Below are positions 23,954 to 31,299 of a stretch of 64,000 nt of DNA, in pieces (position 1 is the stretch's first letter; each line of letters begins with the position of its first letter). The stretch is from Myxococcus dinghuensis (GTDB lineage Bacteria; Myxococcota; Myxococcia; Myxococcales; Myxococcaceae): the NCBI RefSeq assembly GCF_024198235.1, contig NZ_JAKCFB010000013.1, forward strand, positions 62,001 to 126,000, in the 5' to 3' direction. The translations under genes were made by a program, and so were the position numbers. The notes beneath the pieces are model-generated. The model ran no database searches, was not told the origin of the DNA, and saw nothing but the letters and a program-made list of their open reading frames with translations.

Positions 23954-26680
23954 TCAGCGTGCGGCGGAGCCCGCGGCGGTGCGCTTCTGGCACTCGCTGC
24001 GCAGCGGGTACGGCGGCTTGCCCTGGGACAGGTGGTCCCGCAGGTAGAAGTAGGCCATCACGCCCGCGTTGAACTCCGCGCGGCGCAGCCACTCCGCCTT
24101 GGCGACCGGCTCGCCCGTGCGCACCGCCTCCGTGATGGGGTTGTCCACCGTGCAGATCTCCCGCCACATGGTGGCGCCGCCCAGCGCCCGGGTGTTGCCG
24201 CTGCGCGGGTCGGAGGACGACCCCGTGCCGAACTTCCCCACGCGCACCAGGTCACACGCGCCGCGCGCCGCGCCGAGCATGTTCGCGCCCCAGCGTCCCC
24301 AGTCGTCCGCGTCGCCGGAGAAGTCGATGTCCACCTCGCCGTACTTCACCCACGCCTGCATGAACGACGGCAGGAAGGACACCTGCGTGCCGCCGGTGCC
24401 CATGAACACCAGGTACTTCGCCGCGCCCCCGTCCCCGAGCGCCTGGTCGAACGTCGCCAGGTGGCTGCTCCCGTCCGTGCCATGCCCGAAGAGGCCGGCG
24501 ACGAGGTTCGCCACCCGCGCCCCGTTGAGCGTGACGAGCGCCTTGGCCGCGCCGCTCTGCCCCTCCGCCGTGCGGCCGTGGCAGTTCCCGCACACGCCCT
24601 GGAACACGGTGGACCCCGGCGTGGAGTAGTACAGCTCGCCCCACGGCTGCCGGGGGTTGCCCAGCGCGTCCACCATCCACGGCTCGACGGTGGCGGGCTC
24701 GGGCGCGTCCTCGAAGGAGCACTCCGGCCTCGCGACCCAGAAGTTGGTCGGGAACAGGCGCGCGGCCAACTGCGCGTGCCGCTCCGTCACGGCGTAGCCC
24801 AGCAGGTGCTGGTGCGTGCCGCGCTGGACCTGCGCGAGCCAGTCGCGGTTGCGCGGCTCGTACGGGACGCGGTCGGTGAAATCCTCGGAGACCCACCGCA
24901 CGTCCTTCGGGTTCTTGCAGGTCTCCCAGACGATGTCCTCCGCCTGCTTGATGCGCACGCGCTTCGCGTTCGCCCGCTGCTCCGAGGACAACGTCGCGTC
25001 GCTCGCGCGCTCCAGCGAACCGAGCCACTTCGCCATGAGCAGCACCAGCCGGCAGTCGCGCCCGGGCACGTTGGCCGGCATGTGGAGGTAGACCTCGTGC
25101 GACTCCTGCATCACCCGCTGGTAGAAGGTGCTGGTGGGCGCGGCGGCGCGCAAATCCCGCTCGAAGTCCACGCCCGCGCGGACGTCCGCGTAGAACTTCT
25201 GCCCGTTGCTCTCCATCCGCTTCGTGTCGAAGCCCGGCAGCACGCCCCCCGCGGAGAAGTCCAGGTCCGCGATGGCCGGGTTGCTCTGCACCGCGAACCC
25301 GTTCGGGTTGTGGCACTGCGCGCAGTTGCCGATGAAGTAGCCCTGCAGGGCCAGCTCGTTCCCATCGCGGTAGGGCCGGCCCACCGGCGCCTGGTCCTCG
25401 AGGCGGGGCAGGTCCGCCGCCGAGCGCAGGCCCTGGATGACCCCGTAGGAGATGAGCCGGTCCACCTGCGACAGCTCGTCCTCCAGCACCTCCACGTTCG
25501 GGTCCGTGCCGCCCTGCCCCGCGGGACGGCGGTTGACCTGGAGGGGCGTGAAGCCCAGCACGAAGTCCTGGGCCTCCGCGCCGCTGTGGCAGTTGATGCA
25601 GCGGTGCCTTCCCGGGAGCGCGTAGTTGCGCGTCCCGCCCCACTCCTCGTGCTCCGTGTGGACCAGGACGCGGTCGGAGAAGCGCGAGCCGTCGCGGTAG
25701 CGCAGGTCGTGCAGCCGCGCGGCGGTGCCCTCCTCGTTCCACACGTACGTGCCGAACAGCGCGTCCTGCCACCGCTCGCGCGTGACGATGAGCCGCGTCT
25801 CGATGCGGCGGTGCTCGGTGCGGCCCCCCGCGCTCGTCACCGGCTTGAAGAACGTCTTGTAGAAGCGGGTGTTGGGAGGGATGACGAAGCGCTTCCTCGC
25901 CGCGTCATAGGTGATGGCCTTCCCCGCGGGCACGTGCACCATGCGCAGCTTCTTCGCGTGGTCGGAGAACAGCGGATAGGTGGGCGCGAAGGCGAAGGTG
26001 CCGTGCCGCGCCAGCTTCAGCGCGTCGAACGTCAGGATGTCCGTGTCCGTGTCCTTCAGGTCCGCCGGCAGCTCGGTCAGCGCCGCGAAGAAGGTGTCCT
26101 TCTCCGGGTCGCCGCCCGGCTCGGGCTTCGGAGGGATGCAGCTCCCCAGGTCGCTCATCGACCGGGCCACCGAGAGCGACACGCGCGCGCCCTCCTCCAC
26201 CTCCGCCTCGCAGGAGAGGTCGAACGGCTCGCTCTCCGGGGCACCTCGCGCCAGCCACGCTTGCAGCGCGCACGCCAGCCGGGCGGACGCGCGGCTCTGG
26301 TCCGGCGTGGCCAGGGGCGGCATGGCGCCCTGGGACGCCAGCGCCGCCATGCGGGGCGCGGCCTCCTTCAGCCCCGCGAGGTCGGAGTCGTACCGGAAGC
26401 CGCCGCGCGCCTCGGGGGCGCGATGGCATTCCCCGCACTGGGCATCCACCTGCCCCTTGAGGCTGCTGAAGACCTCCTTGCTCACCGGCGCGCGCTTCAC
26501 CGCCGCGCGCATGGGGAACACCTCCGACGAGCGGACCGCGGAGTAGCACTGCTCCTCCACCACGACCCGCTCCTCCGGAGAGGGCTCCCGCTCCGAGGAA
26601 CAACCACCCATGAAGGACAATGTCAGACAGGCCAACCAGGAGGCCCGGTACCGCGCGAGCCAATTCCTCTCCAACCGCAT
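23954..26680 (-). CDS. lipoprotein with four CxxCH haem-binding motifs
   Basis: A 908-residue lipoprotein: signal peptide, lipobox MGGC (C27), then four c-type haem motifs, CGECH (C82-H86), CINCH (about 359), CAQCH (about 452) and CGNCH (about 694). The motifs are widely spaced, suggesting separate cytochrome domains rather than a compact multihaem wire. The ATG has AAGGAG seven bases upstream. It is followed by the DUF4397 lipoprotein gene. A periplasmic or outer-membrane electron-transfer or oxidoreductase role is likely; no catalytic family was recognised. Confidence 0.83.
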   Translation of the reverse strand: MRLERNWLARYRASWLACLTLSFMGGCSSEREPSPEERVVVEEQCYSAVRSSEVFPMRAAVKRAPVSKEVFSSLKGQVDAQCGECHRAPEARGGFRYDSDLAGLKEAAPRMAALASQGAMPPLATPDQSRASARLACALQAWLARGAPESEPFDLSCEAEVEEGARVSLSVARSMSDLGSCIPPKPEPGGDPEKDTFFAALTELPADLKDTDTDILTFDALKLARHGTFAFAPTYPLFSDHAKKLRMVHVPAGKAITYDAARKRFVIPPNTRFYKTFFKPVTSAGGRTEHRRIETRLIVTRERWQDALFGTYVWNEEGTAARLHDLRYRDGSRFSDRVLVHTEHEEWGGTRNYALPGRHRCINCHSGAEAQDFVLGFTPLQVNRRPAGQGGTDPNVEVLEDELSQVDRLISYGVIQGLRSAADLPRLEDQAPVGRPYRDGNELALQGYFIGNCAQCHNPNGFAVQSNPAIADLDFSAGGVLPGFDTKRMESNGQKFYADVRAGVDFERDLRAAAPTSTFYQRVMQESHEVYLHMPANVPGRDCRLVLLMAKWLGSLERASDATLSSEQRANAKRVRIKQAEDIVWETCKNPKDVRWVSEDFTDRVPYEPRNRDWLAQVQRGTHQHLLGYAVTERHAQLAARLFPTNFWVARPECSFEDAPEPATVEPWMVDALGNPRQPWGELYYSTPGSTVFQGVCGNCHGRTAEGQSGAAKALVTLNGARVANLVAGLFGHGTDGSSHLATFDQALGDGGAAKYLVFMGTGGTQVSFLPSFMQAWVKYGEVDIDFSGDADDWGRWGANMLGAARGACDLVRVGKFGTGSSSDPRSGNTRALGGATMWREICTVDNPITEAVRTGEPVAKAEWLRRAEFNAGVMAYFYLRDHLSQGKPPYPLRSECQKRTAAGSAAR

Positions 26681-26780
26681 GGACCGCTCCTTTTAGGAGT
26701 CCCCGGCGGCCCAATACCGCAAGTCCAACCCCACAATCGACAACACAAACATCACCCAACGGGTCGTCTCGTCTGTTTTC

Positions 26781-26824
26781 ACCCCGCCGTGACATTCAAA
26801 GACTCTCACGGGCCACGGCGGGGT
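26781..26824. terminator. 11-bp inverted repeat after the propeller gene
   Basis: ACCCCGCCGTG (26781-26791) pairs with CACGGCGGGGT (26814-26824) across a 22-base loop, in the 175-base gap between two minus-strand genes. A second stem (GTCACGG/CCGTGAC) overlaps the stop codon of the upstream gene. There is no T-run, so this could be a terminator or a regulatory stem. Confidence 0.4.
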
Positions 26825-26855
26825 GCGGCACTGTCACGGAATCACGAACGCGGCA

Positions 26856-27887
26856 TCACGGGACCGTGACGGCGCGGATGCGACCCAGCGCGTTGGCCGC
26901 CCGCTCGGTGAACCACAGGTGCGCGTCCAGGCAGAAGAAGCCCGGGGGCGCGAAGACGATGCCCGCGGGCTGGCTGCCGGCGGTGGGGACGGCGTACTCG
27001 GTGATGGCGCCGTCCACGCCGATGCGGCCCACCTTGTTGGCCCGCAGCTCCACGAACCAGAGGGCGCCGTCCGGCCCGGGGATGATGTCCACCGGCGAGG
27101 CGTTGGGCGTGGGCAGCGCGTACTCGGTGATGACGCCGTCCACGGTGACGCGGCCGATCTTCCCCGCGAACTGCTCCGTGAACCACATGGCGCCGTCCCA
27201 GCCCAGCACGATGCTGTTGGGGCCCGCGTTCGGCGTGGGCAGCGCGTACTCGGTGATGACGCCCTCCGGGGTGATGGTGCCCACCCGGTTGCCCGTCAGC
27301 TCCGTGAACCACAGGCGCCCGCCGGCCCCCAACGCCAGCCCCATGGGCTGGGACTCGGGCGACGGCAGGGTGAACTGCGTGAAGACGCCCTCCTTCGTCA
27401 CACGGCCGATACGGTTTCCGGCCACCTGGGTGAACCAGACATGTCCATCCGGACCCGTGGCAATCCCATACGGCGCGGAGCCCCGCAGCGGCAGCCGGAA
27501 CTCGGTCACCCCCCCCGCGGGAGTGATTCGCGCCACCTGGTCCACGGAGAGCTGGGTGAACCAGAGATTGCCATCCAGGCCCGGGGTGATGCGCTGGGGC
27601 AGCGAGAACTCGGACGGCAGCGGGAACTCCGTCACGACGCCGTCACGCGTGGCGCGGCCGATGGTGCCGGAGCTGGCCTGGGTGAACCAGAGGTTGCCAT
27701 CCGGCCCCACGGTGATGCCGGACGGGCCGGACTCCTCGGTGGACAGGGGGAACTCCGTGAACGTCCCGGCCACGCCGGACGGACGGCGGCAGATGAAGGG
27801 GTTCGTGGACGGCGGGGAGGCGAGGACCGGGGTGGACAGCAGCGCGGCGGCGGCGAACAGCGAGCGGAACGAGCGAGCGCGATTCAT
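26856..27887 (-). CDS. secreted Vgb-like beta-propeller protein
   Basis: A 343-residue protein with a Sec signal peptide (cleavage near ALASPP) and about seven repeats of the form GPDGNLWFTQ...NRIGRVT...GVITEFPLP. This is the virginiamycin B lyase / SMP-30-like seven-bladed propeller pattern. Vgb enzymes open streptogramin B rings, but most exported homologues are uncharacterised, and the catalytic histidine was not identified here, so lyase activity should not be assumed. The start has GGGAG upstream. A terminator-like hairpin separates it from the PstS-like gene. Confidence 0.82.
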   Translation of the reverse strand: MNRARSFRSLFAAAALLSTPVLASPPSTNPFICRRPSGVAGTFTEFPLSTEESGPSGITVGPDGNLWFTQASSGTIGRATRDGVVTEFPLPSEFSLPQRITPGLDGNLWFTQLSVDQVARITPAGGVTEFRLPLRGSAPYGIATGPDGHVWFTQVAGNRIGRVTKEGVFTQFTLPSPESQPMGLALGAGGRLWFTELTGNRVGTITPEGVITEYALPTPNAGPNSIVLGWDGAMWFTEQFAGKIGRVTVDGVITEYALPTPNASPVDIIPGPDGALWFVELRANKVGRIGVDGAITEYAVPTAGSQPAGIVFAPPGFFCLDAHLWFTERAANALGRIRAVTVP

Positions 27888-27925
27888 GGGGTATCTCCCA
27901 GCAGGAGGAACGGGAACGACGACGA

Positions 27926-27964
27926 GGGACGGACGCGCCGGGGGTTGCCCGGCGCGCCCGTCCC
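27926..27964 (-). terminator. strong terminator-like hairpin
   Basis: GGGACGG (27926-27932) and CCGTCCC (27958-27964) enclose GCGCCGGG / CCCGGCGC with loop GGTTG: 15 paired bases with one two-base internal loop. It lies in the 106 bases between the PstS-like gene and the propeller gene, both on the minus strand. The following minus-strand bases (CTCGTCGTCGTTCC) are only moderately T-rich. Confidence 0.6.
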
Positions 27965-27993
27965 GCTGCGTGCTTCAGGTGAAGCGGTGGAAC

Positions 27994-29118
27994 TCAGTTG
28001 CCCTTGCAGAGACCCGCGCCACGGCCGTCGTTGGCCGCGCCGCCGCAGCGCAGGGCACCGGTGCCGCTGCACGCGATGAAGCCCTGGCCCACCAGGATGC
28101 TCTGGAAGGAGGCCTTGTTGGCGTAGACCCAGTCATACAGGGCCTGCTCCTTGGGGTCCTTGGTGAAGCCGGTGTTCTCGTTGAGGAAGAGGAAGCGCGA
28201 CAGCGGATAGGCGTTGGCCGGGTCGGTGATCAGCTTGCGGACGTTGGCGGCCGTGGGCGCGATGCCAGCGATCAGCAGCGCCTTGTTGCGGGCGTTGCCC
28301 GAGCCGTCCACCTTGCGGGCGGAGTCGCCGGAGTAGCCCACGGCGTTGATGTCCGTGGAGACCAGCTCGCCGATGCACTCGGTGGCGCTGCCCTGGCCGG
28401 CGCAGGCCGCGGGCAGGGCCCCGTCGGCGATGGTGACCACGTCCGCGCAGAAGTTGGTGCAGCCCAGCAGCGACTTGAACGTGTCCGTGGTGCCGGACAG
28501 GTCGTCGCGGCGGTACTTGGCGATGACGCCGTTCGGGTTGGAGGTGGTGCCCAACTGCCCCCAGGTGGTGATGCCGCAGGCGGCGGCCGAACCGGAGCCG
28601 TCCGTCCCGCAGTAGAGCGCCTTGGCCTGGGCCATGGTGATGCTCGGCACGCCGCCGTTGGTCAGGTCGTTGTTGACGTTGACCCACAGGTTCACCGCGT
28701 CCAGCGCGATGGCGTTGCTCTGCTCGCCGGGGCAGCACGCCGCGTTGCGCGGGTTGCCGTTGGCGTCCGTGCCTCCGGAGGGCCCGCCGTTGGCGCAGGC
28801 GTTGGTGGTGGACCGGAAGTCACGCGACATGGGGGCGATGGTCTGCTGGCGACCGCTGCAGAACGTACCGGAGCCAGAGCGCACACAGCCCTCGCCCGCC
28901 CCGGAGCCCTTGCCCTCGATGGCCAGCCCGGCGACCGCGGACGTGTTCGCGCTGATGAGCGCGCCCTTCAGCGTGTCCGACCCGAACAGCTTGTTCCCAT
29001 CCGTCAGCGGCGCGGCGACGCGGCCCGTGGCCAGCGAGCCCTCCTCGGCCTGACCACCACATCCCACGACGGACAGCGACAGGACCGCGGCGGACACCAT
29101 CCACTTCATGCTGTGCAT
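27994..29118 (-). CDS. PstS-like substrate-binding lipoprotein
   Basis: A 374-residue lipoprotein with lipobox VVGC. The mature part resembles the PstS phosphate-binding family: NKLFGSDTLKGALI near the N-terminus, the anion-binding type segment RRDDLSGTTDTFKSLL, and a C-terminal LNENTGF region. Unlike classical PstS it is rich in cysteine (for example CCPGEQ, TNFCADVV, ACSGTGALRCGG), suggesting several disulfides. The ATG at 29118 has AAGGAG upstream. No pstCAB or phoU genes are adjacent, so a role in ABC import is not established; extracellular ligand capture is an alternative. Confidence 0.78.
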   Translation of the reverse strand: MHSMKWMVSAAVLSLSVVGCGGQAEEGSLATGRVAAPLTDGNKLFGSDTLKGALISANTSAVAGLAIEGKGSGAGEGCVRSGSGTFCSGRQQTIAPMSRDFRSTTNACANGGPSGGTDANGNPRNAACCPGEQSNAIALDAVNLWVNVNNDLTNGGVPSITMAQAKALYCGTDGSGSAAACGITTWGQLGTTSNPNGVIAKYRRDDLSGTTDTFKSLLGCTNFCADVVTIADGALPAACAGQGSATECIGELVSTDINAVGYSGDSARKVDGSGNARNKALLIAGIAPTAANVRKLITDPANAYPLSRFLFLNENTGFTKDPKEQALYDWVYANKASFQSILVGQGFIACSGTGALRCGGAANDGRGAGLCKGN

Positions 29119-29622
29119 GGACGACTCCTTGGTGCTTGGGGGGACTGCGCAGACAAAGCGTGGCCTCTCCCGCGGCGCGGGTCGGGATGGAGTCTTCCAA
29201 TGGGAGAGGAGCAATGAAGCCGGGGACCGCTGGCCTCACGCGGAACGCAAGGTGCCCGATTGGGCAGACAAACGCTGACTCGTTTACGTCAAATCTCTGC
29301 CAGCGCGCGGTCACGACACCCCGCGCGTGGATGTCTGCCCATGTCAGGCATTCGACACGTGCGGCGCGCGGGCCACGCTCGCACGGCCGCCCCCAGGCCT
29401 CGCGGACGGGCCGGTGCGTCGTTTTTCCTCCCGCGTCCGATGTTGGACAGGGATTTTTTCAGACGAGCGGACACGTCCCCCGCCCCGCGGGTCGGGGTCC
29501 CCGTCGGGATGAGAGGGAAGACCCTTCCCTGGAGCGTGCTGGCAGTGCCCTTGCAAACGGTCTGTCCCGGTTGAAGGGCAGGGGGTTGTCGGAGTCGGGG
29601 GCAGGGGAAGGCCGGAGCGGCG
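29119..29622. other. 504-base divergent intergenic region
   Basis: This gap separates the PstS-like gene (minus) from the propeller lipoprotein gene (plus). It holds a sigma-54-type promoter at its right end and a TTGACG element on the minus strand around 29290. A small GCCC-GATT-GGGC hairpin lies near 29252. I see no convincing gene in it. Confidence 0.5.
29540..29555 (+). promoter_or_regulatory. sigma-54-type promoter
   Basis: TGGCAG-TGCCC-TTGCA matches the sigma-54 consensus TGGCAC-N5-TTGCA in length and in all but one consensus base. It is on the coding strand, 68 bases before the ATG of the propeller lipoprotein gene. Sigma-54 control with enhancer-binding proteins is widespread in myxobacteria. 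The enhancer site and its activator were not identified. Confidence 0.6.
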
Positions 29623-31014
29623 ATGGCGGCGTGGCGATGGGCGAGCGTGGTGTGCGTGCTGACGTCCCTCCTCGTGGGGTGCGGGGAGAAGGCGCTGGCG
29701 ACACCACGTGCTCCGGGCCTGGTGGTGGTGGGGGCGGGGGAAGGTGGAGACGGGGGCAAGGCGGCCCTGGCGTGGACGCGCTCGCTGGCGCACGGGGACA
29801 GCGAGGCGCCGTCCGCGGCGGTGGCTCCGAACGGGGATGTCCTCGTCGCGGCGACATACCGTGAGCCTTTGGACATAGGGGGAGGCCCCCTGCCCTTCGA
29901 CCAGGCCTCCGCGCGGCCCCACCTCCTGGTGGCGCGCTTCTCGCGGGATGGCACGCTTCACTGGGCGCATGGCCTGGTGCCCGCGAAGCAAGGCACGACC
30001 CCGGCGCGGGTGGGCGGTCTCGCGGTGGACCCGCAGGGCCGTGTCTGGCTCGGCGGCGCCGCGTCTGGATTCACGCTGGGCATGACTCACTTTCCGGAGG
30101 GGCCGTTCCTCGCGAGGCTCTCGCCGGAGGGCGCCGTGGAGCAGGTGAAGGCCTTCCCGGGCGACGGCGCGCTCACCGTCCAGGCCGTGGCCACGGACGG
30201 CGCGAACGGCGTGGTGGTGGTGGGTGACTTCACGGGCGCGCGCGACTTCGGGGACACGGTGCGCGAGCCCCCGGACGGTGAGCGCGCCGCCTTCGTGGTG
30301 CGGTTGACCCCGGACGGGCGGACGCAGTGGAGCCGCGCGTGGTCCGCGGGCGCGCAGGGCCTGGTGTCCGCGCGCGCGGTGGCCGTGGACGTGTTCGGGG
30401 ACATCCACGTCGCGGGCGCCTACTCCGGCAGCGTGTGCTTCGGCGGCGCGTCGTTCGTCACCGTGCGCCAGCGCACCCCCTTCGTCCTCAAGCTGTCCCG
30501 GAGGGGAGAGCACGCCTGGAGTCATGATCTCCGAGGGGCCACGGGCTCCGCGGACGCGGTGGCGGTGGCCTCCGACCGCGTCTTCGTGGCCGGCGGCTTC
30601 TCCAGTCGCTTCTACTTCCAGGGCCGGCTCCACGACGGCGGCGAACACCACGGCTTCGTCGCCGCCTACGACGCACAGGGCCATGAGCGCTGGGCGCGCT
30701 CCTTCGCCGCGTCCGCCCGCGCGCTCGCCACCGACGAGGCCGGCCAGCTGACGCTCGTGGGAACCCACGATGGTGGCCTGGACCTCGCGCGCACCCGCGC
30801 GCCCGCCGGCCTCTATGTCGCGCGGCTCCTCCCGGAGGCGGGCCAGTCCCTCTGGGTGCGGAGCTTCTCCAGCCCCACGCCCCCCGCGCCGCGGAGCGTC
30901 GCGGTGGACGGAACCGGTGACACCGTGGTCGCTGGCGCGCTGCGACGAGTATTACCTGTGGGAACCCCTTACCCGCACCCGGAGGATGGCTTTCTTTTCC
31001 GCCTCCGGCCCTGA
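29623..31014 (+). CDS. propeller-repeat lipoprotein
   Basis: A 463-residue lipoprotein (lipobox LVGC, Cys near residue 20). The mature part has repeated beta-propeller blades of the SBBP type: AVDPQGRVWLGG, VATDGANGVVVVGDF, VAVDVFGDIHVAGAYSG, VASDRVFVAGGF and VAVDGTGDTVVAGA, each followed by a strand with W near its end. Such exported proteins are usually surface-bound and of unknown function. A sigma-54-like promoter lies 68 bases upstream, so expression may follow starvation or developmental signals. Confidence 0.8.
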   Translation: MAAWRWASVVCVLTSLLVGCGEKALATPRAPGLVVVGAGEGGDGGKAALAWTRSLAHGDSEAPSAAVAPNGDVLVAATYREPLDIGGGPLPFDQASARPHLLVARFSRDGTLHWAHGLVPAKQGTTPARVGGLAVDPQGRVWLGGAASGFTLGMTHFPEGPFLARLSPEGAVEQVKAFPGDGALTVQAVATDGANGVVVVGDFTGARDFGDTVREPPDGERAAFVVRLTPDGRTQWSRAWSAGAQGLVSARAVAVDVFGDIHVAGAYSGSVCFGGASFVTVRQRTPFVLKLSRRGEHAWSHDLRGATGSADAVAVASDRVFVAGGFSSRFYFQGRLHDGGEHHGFVAAYDAQGHERWARSFAASARALATDEAGQLTLVGTHDGGLDLARTRAPAGLYVARLLPEAGQSLWVRSFSSPTPPAPRSVAVDGTGDTVVAGALRRVLPVGTPYPHPEDGFLFRLRP

Positions 31015-31071
31015 GCTCCCGCGGGATTGCCTACATCCAGACATTCCAGACACCGCGATACGGACGTCAGT

Positions 31072-31089
31072 GAATTCCCTGGGGAATTC
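31072..31089. promoter_or_regulatory. 18-bp palindrome upstream of H+-pyrophosphatase gene
   Basis: GAATTCCC-TG-GGGAATTC: 8-bp perfect arms with a 2-base spacer, in the 285-base gap ahead of hppA and 57 bases after the previous stop. The short spacer favours a dimeric regulator site over a terminator. Confidence 0.4.
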
Positions 31090-31299
31090 GACTTCGAGTG
31101 CGAGTCCATGGTATTCGCGCTTCCGCCTTCCGGGCCTGCGATTGCGCGCGCCTTGAAGGGCGAGGCTGTGCTGAAGCGTCGGCGCGCGGCATCCCCGCGC
31201 GCAGGCGGCCAACCCCTCGACACCACTCCCTGTCACCCCGGGAGCGAGGCGTGTTTGGGCCGAGCTTCCGGGCGAGCCAATGTGAGGAGTTGCACCCCC

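Noticed and set aside
31027..31299. N-terminal extension of the pyrophosphatase
   Set aside because: The extra 91 codons have no family similarity; the ATG at 31300 follows GAGGAG and begins the conserved protein.
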